A DNA stretch of 64,000 nt from Sphingomonadaceae bacterium OTU29LAMAA1 (lineage in GTDB: Bacteria; Pseudomonadota; Alphaproteobacteria; Sphingomonadales; Sphingomonadaceae), in contig CP099617.1 of NCBI GenBank assembly GCA_024072375.1, positions 2,584,001 through 2,648,000 on the forward strand. Reading direction: 5' to 3'. Position numbers and translations under genes: made by a program. How positions within the stretch are numbered: position 1 is the first letter of the stretch; every line of letters starts with the position of its first letter. The notes below the pieces were generated by a model. The model had not been told where the DNA came from. It saw nothing but the letters and a program-made list of their open reading frames with translations, and searched no databases. Shown one piece after another: positions 52,142 to 61,086 of the stretch.

Positions 52142-53479
52142 TCAGGCGGCGTCCACCCGCGCCAGCCGCGGGCTGAGCAGGTGGATCACGATCACCGCGA
52201 TCAGGTAGGTCGATCCGGCGACCGCGAAGATCGGCGTGTAGCTGCCCGTCGTCTCCAGGATGTACCCGGTGAACTTCGCCATCAGCATGCCGCCGATCGC
52301 GCCGACGGTGCCGCCGATGCCGATCACCGACCCTACCGCCGCGCGCGGGAACATGTCCGACGGCAGCGTGTAGAGGTTGGCCGAGAACGCCTGGTGTGCC
52401 GCGGTCGCCAGCCCGACGATCGCCACCGCCAGCCAGACGCTGCTGGCATATTGGGCGAAGAAGATCGGCATCACCAGGATCGCGCAGACCAGCATGGTCA
52501 GCTTGCGTGCGGCGTTGGCGGTGAAGCCGCGCTTCATCAGCCGCGACGACGACCAGCCGCCCGCGACCGAGCCGATATCGGAGATCAGGTAGATCACGAT
52601 CAGCGGCGGCCCGAAGGTCTTGAGGTCGAGGTTGTAGGTCTTGCCGAGGAAATCGGGCGTCCAGAACAGGAACAGCCACCAGATCGGGTCGATCAGGAAC
52701 TTGCCGAGCGCAAACGCCCAGGTCTCGCGATAGCGGATCAGCTTGCTCCACGCGATCGGCTTGACCGGATCGGCGGGGTCGCTCTCGATATAGGCGAGCT
52801 CGTCCGCCGACAGCCGCGGCTGTTCGCGCGGGCGGCGATAGATGGCGATCCAGGCGAACAGCCAGATGAAGCTGAACAGGCCGGTGATGACGAACGCCAT
52901 CCGCCAGCCGAGCCCCATGTCGATGACGATCCACGGCACCACCAGCGGCGTCACCACCGCGCCGATGTTCGCGCCGGCGTTGAACACGCCGGTCGCCAGC
53001 GCGCGCTCCTTGGCGGGGAACCATTCGGTCACCGCCTTGATGCCGGCGGGGAAGTTGCCGCTTTCACCGATGCCGAGCAGCGCCCGGGCGAGGCTGAACT
53101 GGAAGGCGGTGTTGACGAAACCGCACAGGATGTGGCCCGCGGTCCAGATCACGAAGGCGATCGAATAGCCGATCCGCGCGCCGACCACATCGACGATCTT
53201 GCCGAAGCTGAGATACCCGATCGCATAGGCGGCCTGGAACCAGAAGATCACGTCGGCATAGGTCGTTTCCGACCAGCCCAGATCCTTCGAGATCGTCGGC
53301 TTGAGCACGCCGATCATCTGCCGGTCGACGTAGTTGATCGCGGTCGCCGCGAACAGCAATGCGCAGATCACCCAGCGGTAGCGGCCCACGGTCGAGGCGG
53401 CGGCGGCGATCTGCGCCTCGCTCTGCGCACCCCCGAAACCCGTACCCCCGGTGCCCGTACCCTTCGTCGTCGCCATCAT
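52142..53479 (-). CDS. exuT: Hexuronate-type MFS transporter (ExuT-like)
   Basis: A 445-residue MFS protein with about twelve membrane segments. The first loop YVDRQMIGVLKPTISKDLGWSE and the motif GKIVDVVGARIGY are typical of the anion:cation symporter branch that holds ExuT and related uronate carriers. It should bring galacturonate or glucuronate through the inner membrane; the substrate is inferred from neighbours. Two adjacent ATGs (53479, 53476) are possible; the second has better spacing from GGAGAGAG. Confidence 0.85.
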   Translation of the reverse strand: MMATTKGTGTGGTGFGGAQSEAQIAAAASTVGRYRWVICALLFAATAINYVDRQMIGVLKPTISKDLGWSETTYADVIFWFQAAYAIGYLSFGKIVDVVGARIGYSIAFVIWTAGHILCGFVNTAFQFSLARALLGIGESGNFPAGIKAVTEWFPAKERALATGVFNAGANIGAVVTPLVVPWIVIDMGLGWRMAFVITGLFSFIWLFAWIAIYRRPREQPRLSADELAYIESDPADPVKPIAWSKLIRYRETWAFALGKFLIDPIWWLFLFWTPDFLGKTYNLDLKTFGPPLIVIYLISDIGSVAGGWSSSRLMKRGFTANAARKLTMLVCAILVMPIFFAQYASSVWLAVAIVGLATAAHQAFSANLYTLPSDMFPRAAVGSVIGIGGTVGAIGGMLMAKFTGYILETTGSYTPIFAVAGSTYLIAVIVIHLLSPRLARVDAA

Positions 53480-53501
53480 CTCTCTCCGGTTGTGCGGCCT
53501 C

Positions 53502-54293
53502 TTAGCGGGCCTTGATCGTGCAGCCGACGGTGTAGCGACCGTCGAACGAGGCTTCCACCCGGTCGCCGACCGCGACGGGGTGGACCCCCGTCACCGCGCC
53601 GCTGGAAATCCACTGGCCGGGCGTCAGCGGGATGCCGCGCCCCGCCATATGTTCGAACAGGAAGCGGGCGGCGCCGATCGGGCCGTCCAGCATCGTCGCC
53701 GCGGTCGCCGCGCCGATCCGCGTCCCGTTGATGTCGAGCGTGATCGGCCATGCATTGAGGTCGACATCGCGCCAGTCGGGGATCGCATCGCCGATCACCA
53801 GCCCGTTGTTGTTGCCGAAATCGGAGATGGTGACGGTCGGCCCGTGCGTGTTGATGCCGGGGAAGGGCGAACTCGCGATCTCGATCCCGACATGCACCGC
53901 GTCGATCAGTCCGCGCGCTTCGTCCATCGTGTAGCTGGTCTTGGCGGGATCGGGCGCGGTGCCGATGCGGATCAGGAACTCCGCCTCCGCCGCGCCGAAG
54001 CCGTCGGCGAAGATCGGCATCGAAAGATCGCCGTCGGTCGCGTCGAACACGGTATCGGCGAAGATCGGGCCGCTCAGCCGGTCGATGCCGTCGATCGCGG
54101 GATTGATGCGCCCGACTTTCCAGCCGACGACCTCACCCTCCGCCAGATCGAGCGCGGCATCCTGTACGCGATACGCCGTGGTGAGGTCGGCAGGGATCGC
54201 ACCCGGGTAATCGGGCAAGGCGTGGCCGTCGCGGCGTGCTTCGACGAAGGCGCGGGCAATGTCGTGAACGGATGCGGTATCGGTCTGTGGCAT
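53502..54293 (-). CDS. FAH-family hydratase/hydrolase
   Basis: A 263-residue fumarylacetoacetase/2-keto-4-pentenoate hydratase family protein: VGWKVGRINPAIDGIDRLSGPIF, AEAEFLIRIG (metal Glu residues), VHVGIEIASSPF, and GQWISSGAVTGVHPV. It probably acts on a 2-oxo acid. No step of the standard galacturonate pathway needs it, so its role is open. It is the first gene of the FAH-exuT-LamG run and has an operator-like palindrome 58 bases upstream. Confidence 0.8.
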   Translation of the reverse strand: MPQTDTASVHDIARAFVEARRDGHALPDYPGAIPADLTTAYRVQDAALDLAEGEVVGWKVGRINPAIDGIDRLSGPIFADTVFDATDGDLSMPIFADGFGAAEAEFLIRIGTAPDPAKTSYTMDEARGLIDAVHVGIEIASSPFPGINTHGPTVTISDFGNNNGLVIGDAIPDWRDVDLNAWPITLDINGTRIGAATAATMLDGPIGAARFLFEHMAGRGIPLTPGQWISSGAVTGVHPVAVGDRVEASFDGRYTVGCTIKAR

Positions 54294-54350
54294 CGGATCG
54301 GGCTGTCCGCCCCCCTCTCATAATGTTCTGATCGTTGGCCGATGGGTATG

Positions 54351-54364
54351 GGAAACCGGTGTCA
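54351..54364. promoter_or_regulatory. LacI-type operator, copy 1
   Basis: GGAAACCGGTGTCA matches TGACACCGGTGTCA at 12 of 14 positions, including the whole central ACCGGTGTCA. It lies upstream of the FAH-exuT-LamG operon and just past the end of the hexuronate reductase gene. Copies 2 and 3 are at 57299 and 58503. Confidence 0.65.
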
Positions 54365-54379
54365 ATGACAAGCGCCGGT

Positions 54380-55816
54380 TCAGCGCAGCAACATATCCCA
54401 ACGCTTTTCGTGTGCCGCGCTTGCGGCCGCCTTGATAGCGGCGAGCAAAGGTGCATCGCCCGCGACCTGCGGCGGCAAGCCCAGTCCCGCTTCGGTAAGG
54501 CGGCGGACGAGCGCAACCGAATCGCCGTCCTGTGCCGCGGCCGCAAGCCGATCGCCGGCGGGGTCGGCGATCGTCATCCCGGCGCGGCTGCGCGCGATCA
54601 GGAAGGCGACCCAGCCTCCCAGCGCCGCGACGACATGTGCGGGCATCCGCCCGGCGGCACGATTGGCGGCGAGCGTGTCGCCGAGGCGATACGGCAGCTT
54701 CTGCGACCCATCGATCGCGATCTGATCGAGTCGGTGGACGATCGCCGGGTTGCGGAAGCGGGCGAGCACGGCTTCGCGATACTCGTCGAGGTCGAAACCG
54801 GGGACCGCGGGTAGCATCGGGATGATGTCAGTGCGGATCATCGTATCGACGAAGCGCGCCAGATCGGCATCGGCCATCGCGTCCGCGACGCTGATATGGC
54901 CGCGCAGCAGGCCGAGATAGGCCAGCGTCGAATGCGCGCCGTTGAGGATGCGCAGCTTCGCCTTTTCATAAGCGGCGACGTCGCTGGTGACGGTCGCGCC
55001 CGCGCTCGCCAGATCGGGGCCGAGCGGTACGCCGACATCCTGGATCACCCATTGCGTGAAGCGTTCGCGCTGCACGGCGGCGCGATCCTCCAGGCCGATG
55101 CCCTCGGCGACCTTGGCGTAGAGGTCGGCGTCGGAGGCGGGGGTGATCGAATCGACCATGGTCGAGGGCACCCGCACTTCCCCGGCGATCCAGTCGGCGA
55201 GGTCCGGATCGATCGCACGGGCGAAGGCGACCAGCGCGGCGTGCAGCTTGGCGCCGTTGCTTGCGAGATTGTCGCACGGCAGCGGGATGAAGGGCCGCAC
55301 GCCCGCCGACCGACGCGAGGCAAGACCTGCAACGATCCAGCCGACGACGCTCGCCGGGACTGCGGTGCCCGCCAGATCGTGGAGGATATCGGGATGCTCC
55401 ATGTCGAGCGTGCCGTCGCCGCTCAGGCAATAGCCCTTTTCGGTGACGGTGGTGGTGACCAGACCGACCGCGGGGTCGGCAAGCAAGGCGCGCGTCTCGG
55501 CGGCGGCATCCGGCGCTAGGAAGCGCCGATGGGCGCCGATCACGCGCATGTCCGATTCGGCATCGCGGATTGCCAGCGTGTAGAGGCCGTCCTGCTGCTC
55601 CAGCGCCTCGACCGTGCCGCGCGAGCGCATCGACACGGCGGCGATTCCCCAACGTGGATCATGCTGGAGCACGGTGTCGACATAAGCGGCCTGGTGCGCG
55701 CGGTGGAACGCGCCGGGGCCGAAATGGACGATGCCGACGCTCGGCTCGGGCCGCCCGCGCGGACTTTGCATGGCAGGGGCAAGTTGGTCGAGCGTCGAGG
55801 CGGTCAATCGGTTCAC
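54380..55816 (-). CDS. uxuB: Hexuronate reductase (UxuB/UxaB, mannitol dehydrogenase family)
   Basis: A 478-residue long-chain mannitol dehydrogenase family enzyme: VGIVHFGPGAFHRAHQA for NAD binding, GYCLSGDGTLD, PLPCDNLASNGA and ILNGAHSTLAYLGL with the family's catalytic Lys/Asn/His region. By sequence it looks like fructuronate reductase, but the locus has altronate dehydratase and no visible mannonate dehydratase, so tagaturonate reduction is the step that would complete the pathway. It starts with GTG overlapping the uxaA stop (GTGA). Confidence 0.85.
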   Translation of the reverse strand: MNRLTASTLDQLAPAMQSPRGRPEPSVGIVHFGPGAFHRAHQAAYVDTVLQHDPRWGIAAVSMRSRGTVEALEQQDGLYTLAIRDAESDMRVIGAHRRFLAPDAAAETRALLADPAVGLVTTTVTEKGYCLSGDGTLDMEHPDILHDLAGTAVPASVVGWIVAGLASRRSAGVRPFIPLPCDNLASNGAKLHAALVAFARAIDPDLADWIAGEVRVPSTMVDSITPASDADLYAKVAEGIGLEDRAAVQRERFTQWVIQDVGVPLGPDLASAGATVTSDVAAYEKAKLRILNGAHSTLAYLGLLRGHISVADAMADADLARFVDTMIRTDIIPMLPAVPGFDLDEYREAVLARFRNPAIVHRLDQIAIDGSQKLPYRLGDTLAANRAAGRMPAHVVAALGGWVAFLIARSRAGMTIADPAGDRLAAAAQDGDSVALVRRLTEAGLGLPPQVAGDAPLLAAIKAAASAAHEKRWDMLLR

Positions 55817-57279
55817 AGCGTCACACCCCGTTTCCAGATCGCGATCTCGCGTTCGTCGTTGTTCTCGGCCGCGGTCGGCGCGCCCGATGCGATCGCGCAG
55901 ATACGCTCCAGCAGCATCGCCTCCGCCGCCTCGAAGCCGCGGTCGAGCACGGCGCCCGCGTCGAAGTCGATCCAGCCGGGCTTGCGTGTCGCGAGATCGG
56001 AATTGGAGGCGATCTTGACCGTCGGCACCGGAAAGCCGAGCGGCGTGCCGCGGCCGGTGGTGAACAGGATCGCGGTCGCGCCCGCCGCCGCCAGTGCGGT
56101 CGACGACACCGCGTCGTTGCCCGGCGCCTCCAGCAGGGTCAGTCCATCGGCCCGGACCCGCTCACCGTAGTCGATGACGTCGGTGATGGTCGCGCGCCCC
56201 GCCTTTTGGACTGCGCCGAGCGATTTCTCCTCCAGCGTGGTGATGCCGCCGACGACGTTACCGGGGGAGGGATTCTCGCTGATGGGTTCACCGTGGTCGA
56301 TGAAATATTGTCGGAACCCGTTGATGATGCCAACCATCCGGTCGAACACGTCGGTGCTGGCGGCGCGGTCCATCAGCATCTGTTCGGCGCCGAATATTTC
56401 CGGGATTTCGGTGAAGACGACGCGCCCGCCCGCTTCCGTCACGCGGTCGCTGATCTGGCCGACCAACGGATTGGCGGTGAGGCCCGACAGTCCGTCCGAT
56501 CCGCCGCATTTGACGCCCAGCACCAGCCGATCGAGGCCGACCGTCTGCCGCGGCATCGCCGCCTGCTGCGCCAGTTCGGCGACCAATGCGCAGCCTTCCT
56601 CGACCTCGTCGGCGCTGAACTGCGCGGTGAGATAACGGATGGCGCCATGCCGTTCGGGCGGGATCGCGGCGAGCAACTCCTTGACCTGATTTTCCTCGCA
56701 GCCCAGCCCGACGAGCAGCACGCCGCCGGCATTGGGATGGCAGGCGAGGCTGGCGAGGATCGCGCGAACGCCGGCGAGGTCCTGCCCCAGCTGCGAACAG
56801 CCGTGGGGATGGGTGAAGGCGTGGACACCATCAACCTGGCCATCGACCTGCGCACCCGCCTGTTTCGCGATCCGTTCGGCGGTGCGGGCGACGCAGCCGA
56901 CGGTGGGCAAGATCCAGATCTCGTTGCGGGTTCCGACCCGGCCGTCGGCACGGACATAGCCTTGGAAGGTCGCGCCGGTCCGTGCCTCGGGCGTCGGCGA
57001 CGCCTTGGGATCGTAGGTGTAGCTGCCGGTGCCGGACAGGCCGGTCGCCAGATTGTCGCTGTGGACATGCTCGCCCGGCGCGATCGCGCGGCGGGCGCGG
57101 CCGATCGGAAAGCCGTATTTGAGCACCGGCGCATTGGCGGCAATCGGCGACAGCGCGACCTTGTGGCCGCGGGGTATGTCGGCGGTCAGCCGCACGTCCG
57201 CGACGATATCGCCGGCGTGTGCGTCCTCCAGCAGCGTCGCCACGCTGTCGCCCGGGGCGATGGTCAGCGCCTTGGTCAT
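55813..57279 (-). CDS. uxaA: Altronate dehydratase
   Basis: A 488-residue UxaA: N-terminal SAF domain (about 1-95), then the altronate/galactarate dehydratase core with RVGTRNEIWILPTVGCV, HGCSQLG, LGCEENQ, GVKCGGSDGLSGLTANP and FTTGRGTPLG. It dehydrates D-altronate to 2-keto-3-deoxygluconate, using iron. The ATG at 57279 follows GAGAGAGGATCC. First gene of the uxaA-reductase operon, with a palindromic operator 20 bases upstream. Confidence 0.93.
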   Translation of the reverse strand: MTKALTIAPGDSVATLLEDAHAGDIVADVRLTADIPRGHKVALSPIAANAPVLKYGFPIGRARRAIAPGEHVHSDNLATGLSGTGSYTYDPKASPTPEARTGATFQGYVRADGRVGTRNEIWILPTVGCVARTAERIAKQAGAQVDGQVDGVHAFTHPHGCSQLGQDLAGVRAILASLACHPNAGGVLLVGLGCEENQVKELLAAIPPERHGAIRYLTAQFSADEVEEGCALVAELAQQAAMPRQTVGLDRLVLGVKCGGSDGLSGLTANPLVGQISDRVTEAGGRVVFTEIPEIFGAEQMLMDRAASTDVFDRMVGIINGFRQYFIDHGEPISENPSPGNVVGGITTLEEKSLGAVQKAGRATITDVIDYGERVRADGLTLLEAPGNDAVSSTALAAAGATAILFTTGRGTPLGFPVPTVKIASNSDLATRKPGWIDFDAGAVLDRGFEAAEAMLLERICAIASGAPTAAENNDEREIAIWKRGVTL

Positions 57280-57298
57280 GGATCCTCTCTCTCGCCGG

Positions 57299-57310
57299 GA
57301 CACCGGTGTC
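57299..57310. promoter_or_regulatory. LacI-type operator, copy 2
   Basis: GACACCGGTGTC is a perfect 12-base palindrome with the central CG expected of LacI-family operators. It lies between uxaA (20 bases from its start) and the divergent LacI-type regulator gene (80 bases from its start), so it can control both and allow autoregulation. Confidence 0.75.
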
Positions 57311-57389
57311 TTTTTATCGCGCAGATAGTGTTCGGGTGCAAGGCGGGGCGGGCTGGCGGGGTTGCGATCGCGCGGCTATCGTGGCCGAC

Positions 57390-58424
57390 ATGCGCAAATC
57401 CGGTCAGCCCACCATCAACGACGTGGCCCGGATCGCGGGGGTTTCCAAGAAGACGGTCAGTCGCGTCATCAACCGGTCACCGCTGCTCAACGACGATACC
57501 CGCAAGCGCGTCGAGACCGTAATCGCCGATCTGGGCTATATCCCCAACCCGCAGGCCCGCGCGCTCGCCCTGCGCCGCAACTTCCTGATCGGTCTGGTCC
57601 ACGACAATCCCAACGCGCAGACGGTGATGAACGTCCAGCAGGGGATGCTGGAGGCGCTGCACGATACCGAGTTCGAAATGGTGGTGCGCCCGCTGGATCG
57701 GGGATCGGCGACGATGCTAGAGGATCTGCGCCATTTCCTCGAACGGCAGCGACTGTTCGGCGTGCTGCTGATGCCGCCGATCAGCGAGAATGACAGTGTC
57801 GCGAAGCTGTGCGACGATATCGGCTGCCGCTATGTCCGCATGGGATCGGCGGTGCTCGACGTGACGACGCGGATGGTCGCCTCCAACGATCGCGAGGCCG
57901 TACGCGCGGCGACCGATTATCTGATCGCACAGGGCCACAAAAGGATCGGCTTCGTCGGCGGCCCGCACGGCTTCCGTTCGGCGCGCGAGCGCCGTGCGGG
58001 GTTCGAGGATGCGCTTGTCGCAGCCGGGATCGCCTTGCCGCGCAGCATGATAGCCGACGGCAATTACACGTTCGATTCGGGGCTGATCGCGGCGGAGCGC
58101 CTGCTAGACGTCATCCCGCGCCCGACCGCCATATTTTCCAGCAACGACGAGATGGCGGCGGGCGTCATCCACGCCGCCCGCCAACGCGGGCTGGAGATTC
58201 CGCGCGACCTGTCGATCATCGGCTTCGACGACACGCCGATTGCCGCGCATGTCTGGCCGCCGCTGACGACGGTACGCTGGCCGATCGCCTCTATGGCGCG
58301 CTCCGCCGCGCTTAAGTTGATCGCCGGCGAACAGGAAGGCGAGGCGGAGGTCGAGGAGCCTTCGCTGTTCCTCTCGACGCTGATCCGCCGGGGCTCGGTG
58401 GCGTCGCCGCCCGCGGCCGGTTGA
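57390..58424 (+). CDS. LacI-family regulator of hexuronate genes
   Basis: A 344-residue LacI/GalR protein. N-terminal HTH and hinge helix (about 7-58: PTINDVARIAGVSKKTVSRV, GYIPNPQARALALRR), then the periplasmic-binding-like sensor domain (GLVHDNPNAQ, GVLLMPPIS, RIGFVGGPHGFRS, TAIFSSNDEMAAG, IIGFDDTPIA). It most likely represses the surrounding genes and is released by a uronate or a pathway intermediate. The ATG at 57390 is chosen; a GTG at 57381 is possible. Confidence 0.93.
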   Translation: MRKSGQPTINDVARIAGVSKKTVSRVINRSPLLNDDTRKRVETVIADLGYIPNPQARALALRRNFLIGLVHDNPNAQTVMNVQQGMLEALHDTEFEMVVRPLDRGSATMLEDLRHFLERQRLFGVLLMPPISENDSVAKLCDDIGCRYVRMGSAVLDVTTRMVASNDREAVRAATDYLIAQGHKRIGFVGGPHGFRSARERRAGFEDALVAAGIALPRSMIADGNYTFDSGLIAAERLLDVIPRPTAIFSSNDEMAAGVIHAARQRGLEIPRDLSIIGFDDTPIAAHVWPPLTTVRWPIASMARSAALKLIAGEQEGEAEVEEPSLFLSTLIRRGSVASPPAAG

Positions 58425-58502
58425 TATGGAATATGACCATGCCGCAGTCGTCGCGTGAATATCCGAACCGACGAAAGTGACGGCAATGGTTGCACGACAA
58501 TC

Positions 58503-58516
58503 TGACACCGGTTACC
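58503..58516. promoter_or_regulatory. LacI-type operator, copy 3
   Basis: TGACACCGGTTACC has the full left half and centre of TGACACCGGTGTCA with a changed right edge (10 of 14). It lies 40 bases upstream of uxaC, in the 132-base gap after the regulator gene, and would control the uxaC-kduI transcript. Confidence 0.6.
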
Positions 58517-58556
58517 AGATCGGTGATCGCGAAGACCGACGGAGAGGAAAACGGCT

Positions 58557-60029
58557 GTGACCCGGCGTCTCGAACTGCACCCCGACCGGCTGTTCCCTGC
58601 CGATCCGGCGACGCGCGACATCGCACGGACGCTGTACGCCGAGGTCGCCGACCTGCCGATCGTTAGCCCGCACGGCCATACCGATCCGACGTGGTTCGCG
58701 GAAAATGCGAACTGGACCGACGCGACGACGTTGCTCCTGGCGCCCGATCATTATCTCTACCGGATGCTCTATAGTCAGGGTGTCAACCTCGATGCGCTGG
58801 CGATCCCGCGTCGCGATGGCGTGCCGGCGACTGATACCCGTGCAGCGTGGCGCGTACTGGCGGATCATTACCGTCTGTTCCGCGGCACGCCGTCCCAGAT
58901 GTGGCTCGATCATGTGTTCAGCGAGGTATTCGGCCTTGATGTCGCTTTCGAACCCACGACGGCCGACCTGTATTTCGATGCGATCGGCGAGAAGCTGGCG
59001 ACCGAGGCGTTCCGCCCGCGCGCGCTGTTCGATCGCTTCCGCATCGATTTCCTCGCGACGACCGAGGGCGCACACGACAGCCTCGACGCGCATCAGCGTA
59101 TTCGGGAGAGCGGCTGGAACGGCCGTGTCGTCACAACTTATCGCCCCGATGGCGTGATCGACGTCGAGCATGAGCAATTCGCCGGCGCGATGCGTCGCTT
59201 CGCCGAGCTGACCGGCGAGGACGTCTATAGCTGGCAGGGGTATCTGGCCGCGCATCGCAAGCGCCGTGCTGATTTCCGCGCCGCCGGCGCCACCGCAACC
59301 GACCACGGCCACCCGACTGCGGCGACCGCGAACCTGTCGACGCCCGAATGCGAGGCGCTGTTCGCGCGCATCAACGGCAGCGCCTGGACGCCTGCCGACG
59401 CCGAGCTGTTCCGCGCGCAGATGCTGACGGAAATGGCCGGCATGAGCGTCGAGGACGGGATGGTGATGCAGATCCACCCCGGCAGCGTGCGCAACCACAA
59501 TGCCGGCCTGTTCGCCAGCCATGGCCGCGACAAGGGTGCGGACATCCCCGGCCGTACCGATTACGTCCATGGCCTGAAGCCGCTGCTCGACCGGTTCGGC
59601 ACCTCGACTGACCTGTCGATCATCCTCTTCACGCTGGACGAGAGCGTCTACGCCCGCGAACTCGCGCCGCTCGCCGGGCATTATCCGTGCCTGAAGCTGG
59701 GACCGAGCTGGTGGTTCCACGATTCGCCGGAGGGCATGCGCCGCTTCCGCGAGATGACGACGGAAACCGCCGGCTTCTACAACACGGTCGGCTTCAACGA
59801 CGACACGCGTGCCTTCCTGTCGATCCCCGCGCGGCACGACGTCGCGCGGCGGATCGACTGCGGCTTTCTCGCCCGCCTCGTCGCCGAACACCGGCTGGAG
59901 GATTGGGAAGCGGCCGAACTGGCGCAGGAATTGACCAGCGGCCTCGTCCGCCGTGCCTATCGCATCGACGACGGTGCTGATACAGGCGTGGGAAGCCGTT
60001 CCACTATTTACGACAGCGTCGCCGCTTAA
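58557..60029 (+). CDS. uxaC: Uronate isomerase
   Basis: A 490-residue UxaC isomerising galacturonate to tagaturonate and glucuronate to fructuronate. Amidohydrolase-like barrel with SPHGHTDP (metal-binding His) near the start, DHYLYRMLYSQG, TTEGAHDSLDAHQRI, HPGSVRNHNA and KLGPSWWFHDSPEGM. The start is GTG at 58557 with GGAGAGG upstream. First gene of the rightward run. Confidence 0.95.
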   Translation: MTRRLELHPDRLFPADPATRDIARTLYAEVADLPIVSPHGHTDPTWFAENANWTDATTLLLAPDHYLYRMLYSQGVNLDALAIPRRDGVPATDTRAAWRVLADHYRLFRGTPSQMWLDHVFSEVFGLDVAFEPTTADLYFDAIGEKLATEAFRPRALFDRFRIDFLATTEGAHDSLDAHQRIRESGWNGRVVTTYRPDGVIDVEHEQFAGAMRRFAELTGEDVYSWQGYLAAHRKRRADFRAAGATATDHGHPTAATANLSTPECEALFARINGSAWTPADAELFRAQMLTEMAGMSVEDGMVMQIHPGSVRNHNAGLFASHGRDKGADIPGRTDYVHGLKPLLDRFGTSTDLSIILFTLDESVYARELAPLAGHYPCLKLGPSWWFHDSPEGMRRFREMTTETAGFYNTVGFNDDTRAFLSIPARHDVARRIDCGFLARLVAEHRLEDWEAAELAQELTSGLVRRAYRIDDGADTGVGSRSTIYDSVAA

Positions 60030-60038
60030 GGAGCCTTC

Positions 60039-60878
60039 ATGTTCGACCGCACCTATTACGCCACCCATCCCGACATGATGGAGTGCGTCTCCAACGACGA
60101 ACTGCGCGACCGCTATCTGATCCAGGGCCTGTTCCGCGCCGGTGAATGCGTGCTCAACTACACGCATGCCGATCGCTTCGTGATCGGCGGCGTCCATGTC
60201 GAATCCGGCTCGGTCGCGCTGCCCGTGCAGGAAGAGCCGGCGTCGGCCAAGGGGCACCCGTTCCTTGAGCGTCGCGAGCTGGCGATCGTCAACGTCAGCA
60301 ATGTCGAAGGCACCGTGACCGTCGACGGCGAGAGCTTCACGCTCGGCAACAAGGACTGCCTGTACGTCACGATGGGCGCGAAGGACGTCCAGTTCTCGGG
60401 CGACGGCGCGCGTTTCTATCTGGCGTCCTGCCCGGCGCACAAGGCGTTCCAGACGCGCAAGCTATCGATCGCAGACGCCAATGCGCTGGAGCGCGGTTCG
60501 CTGGAAGAATCCAACGAGCGCACGATCTTCCAGCTCGTCATCCCGGGCGTGTGCGACAGCGCACAGTTGGTGATGGGCCTGACCGTGCTGAAGCCGGGTT
60601 CGGTGTGGAACACCATGCCGCCGCACATCCACGAGCGTCGTAGCGAGATCTATTTCTACTTCGAGCTGGACGGCCCGAACGATCGCGTCATGCATTTCAT
60701 GGGTGAGGGCGAGGCGATGCGGCATATCGTCGTCGCCAACGAGGAATCGGTGATCTCGCCGCCGTGGTCGATCCACATGGGTTCGGGCACCAAGGCCTAC
60801 GCCTTCATCTGGGCGATGGCGGGCGAGAACCAGGATTATACCGACATGAACGTGCTGGACATCTGCCAGCTGGCTTAA
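60039..60878 (+). CDS. kduI: 5-keto-4-deoxyuronate isomerase
   Basis: A 279-residue cupin-type KduI turning 5-keto-4-deoxyuronate (from unsaturated galacturonate released by pectate lyases) into 2,5-diketo-3-deoxygluconate. Zinc ligands fit [10 protein letters not shown] (H-x-H-x4-E) and the later His in SIHMGSG. Full length. Nine bases after uxaC with AAGGAGCC upstream, so clearly co-transcribed. Confidence 0.95.
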   Translation: MFDRTYYATHPDMMECVSNDELRDRYLIQGLFRAGECVLNYTHADRFVIGGVHVESGSVALPVQEEPASAKGHPFLERRELAIVNVSNVEGTVTVDGESFTLGNKDCLYVTMGAKDVQFSGDGARFYLASCPAHKAFQTRKLSIADANALERGSLEESNERTIFQLVIPGVCDSAQLVMGLTVLKPGSVWNTMPPHIHERRSEIYFYFELDGPNDRVMHFMGEGEAMRHIVVANEESVISPPWSIHMGSGTKAYAFIWAMAGENQDYTDMNVLDICQLA

Positions 60879-60886
60879 TCGAAACT

Positions 60887-61070
60887 CCCCTCCCTTCAAG
60901 GGAGGGGTTGGGGGTGGGTGGCGTGCTCGCGCTATTGTGACGCGGGCACTTTGGGCCGCCGTACCGCCGGACTGAACCCACCCCCATCACCGGGTGGATC
61001 ATGCCCCCGGCATGATCCAGAAATGCCCGGGGGGCATTTCGACCCGAGTGATCCTCCCTCAAGAGGGAGG
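60887..61070. repeat. Cluster of hairpins between kduI and kduD
   Basis: Four separate stems fill this 208-base gap: CCCCTCCC/GGGAGGGG (60887-60907), GGATCATGCC/GGCATGATCC (60996-61018), AAATGCCC/GGGCATTT (61021-61039) and CCTCCCT/AGGGAGG (61053-61070). They are GC-rich repeats like those elsewhere in the window. They could dampen transcription from kduI into kduD. Confidence 0.7.
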
Positions 61071-61086
61071 GGAGGAGAAGATTAGA

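Noticed and set aside
58512..60440. 642-residue leftward frame over uxaC and kduI
   Set aside because: Spans two genes with clear motifs on the plus strand; no recognisable domain of its own.
60879..61086. CRISPR-like look of repeated GC-rich words
   Set aside because: Stems differ from each other and have no regular repeat-spacer period; no cas genes are present anywhere in the window.
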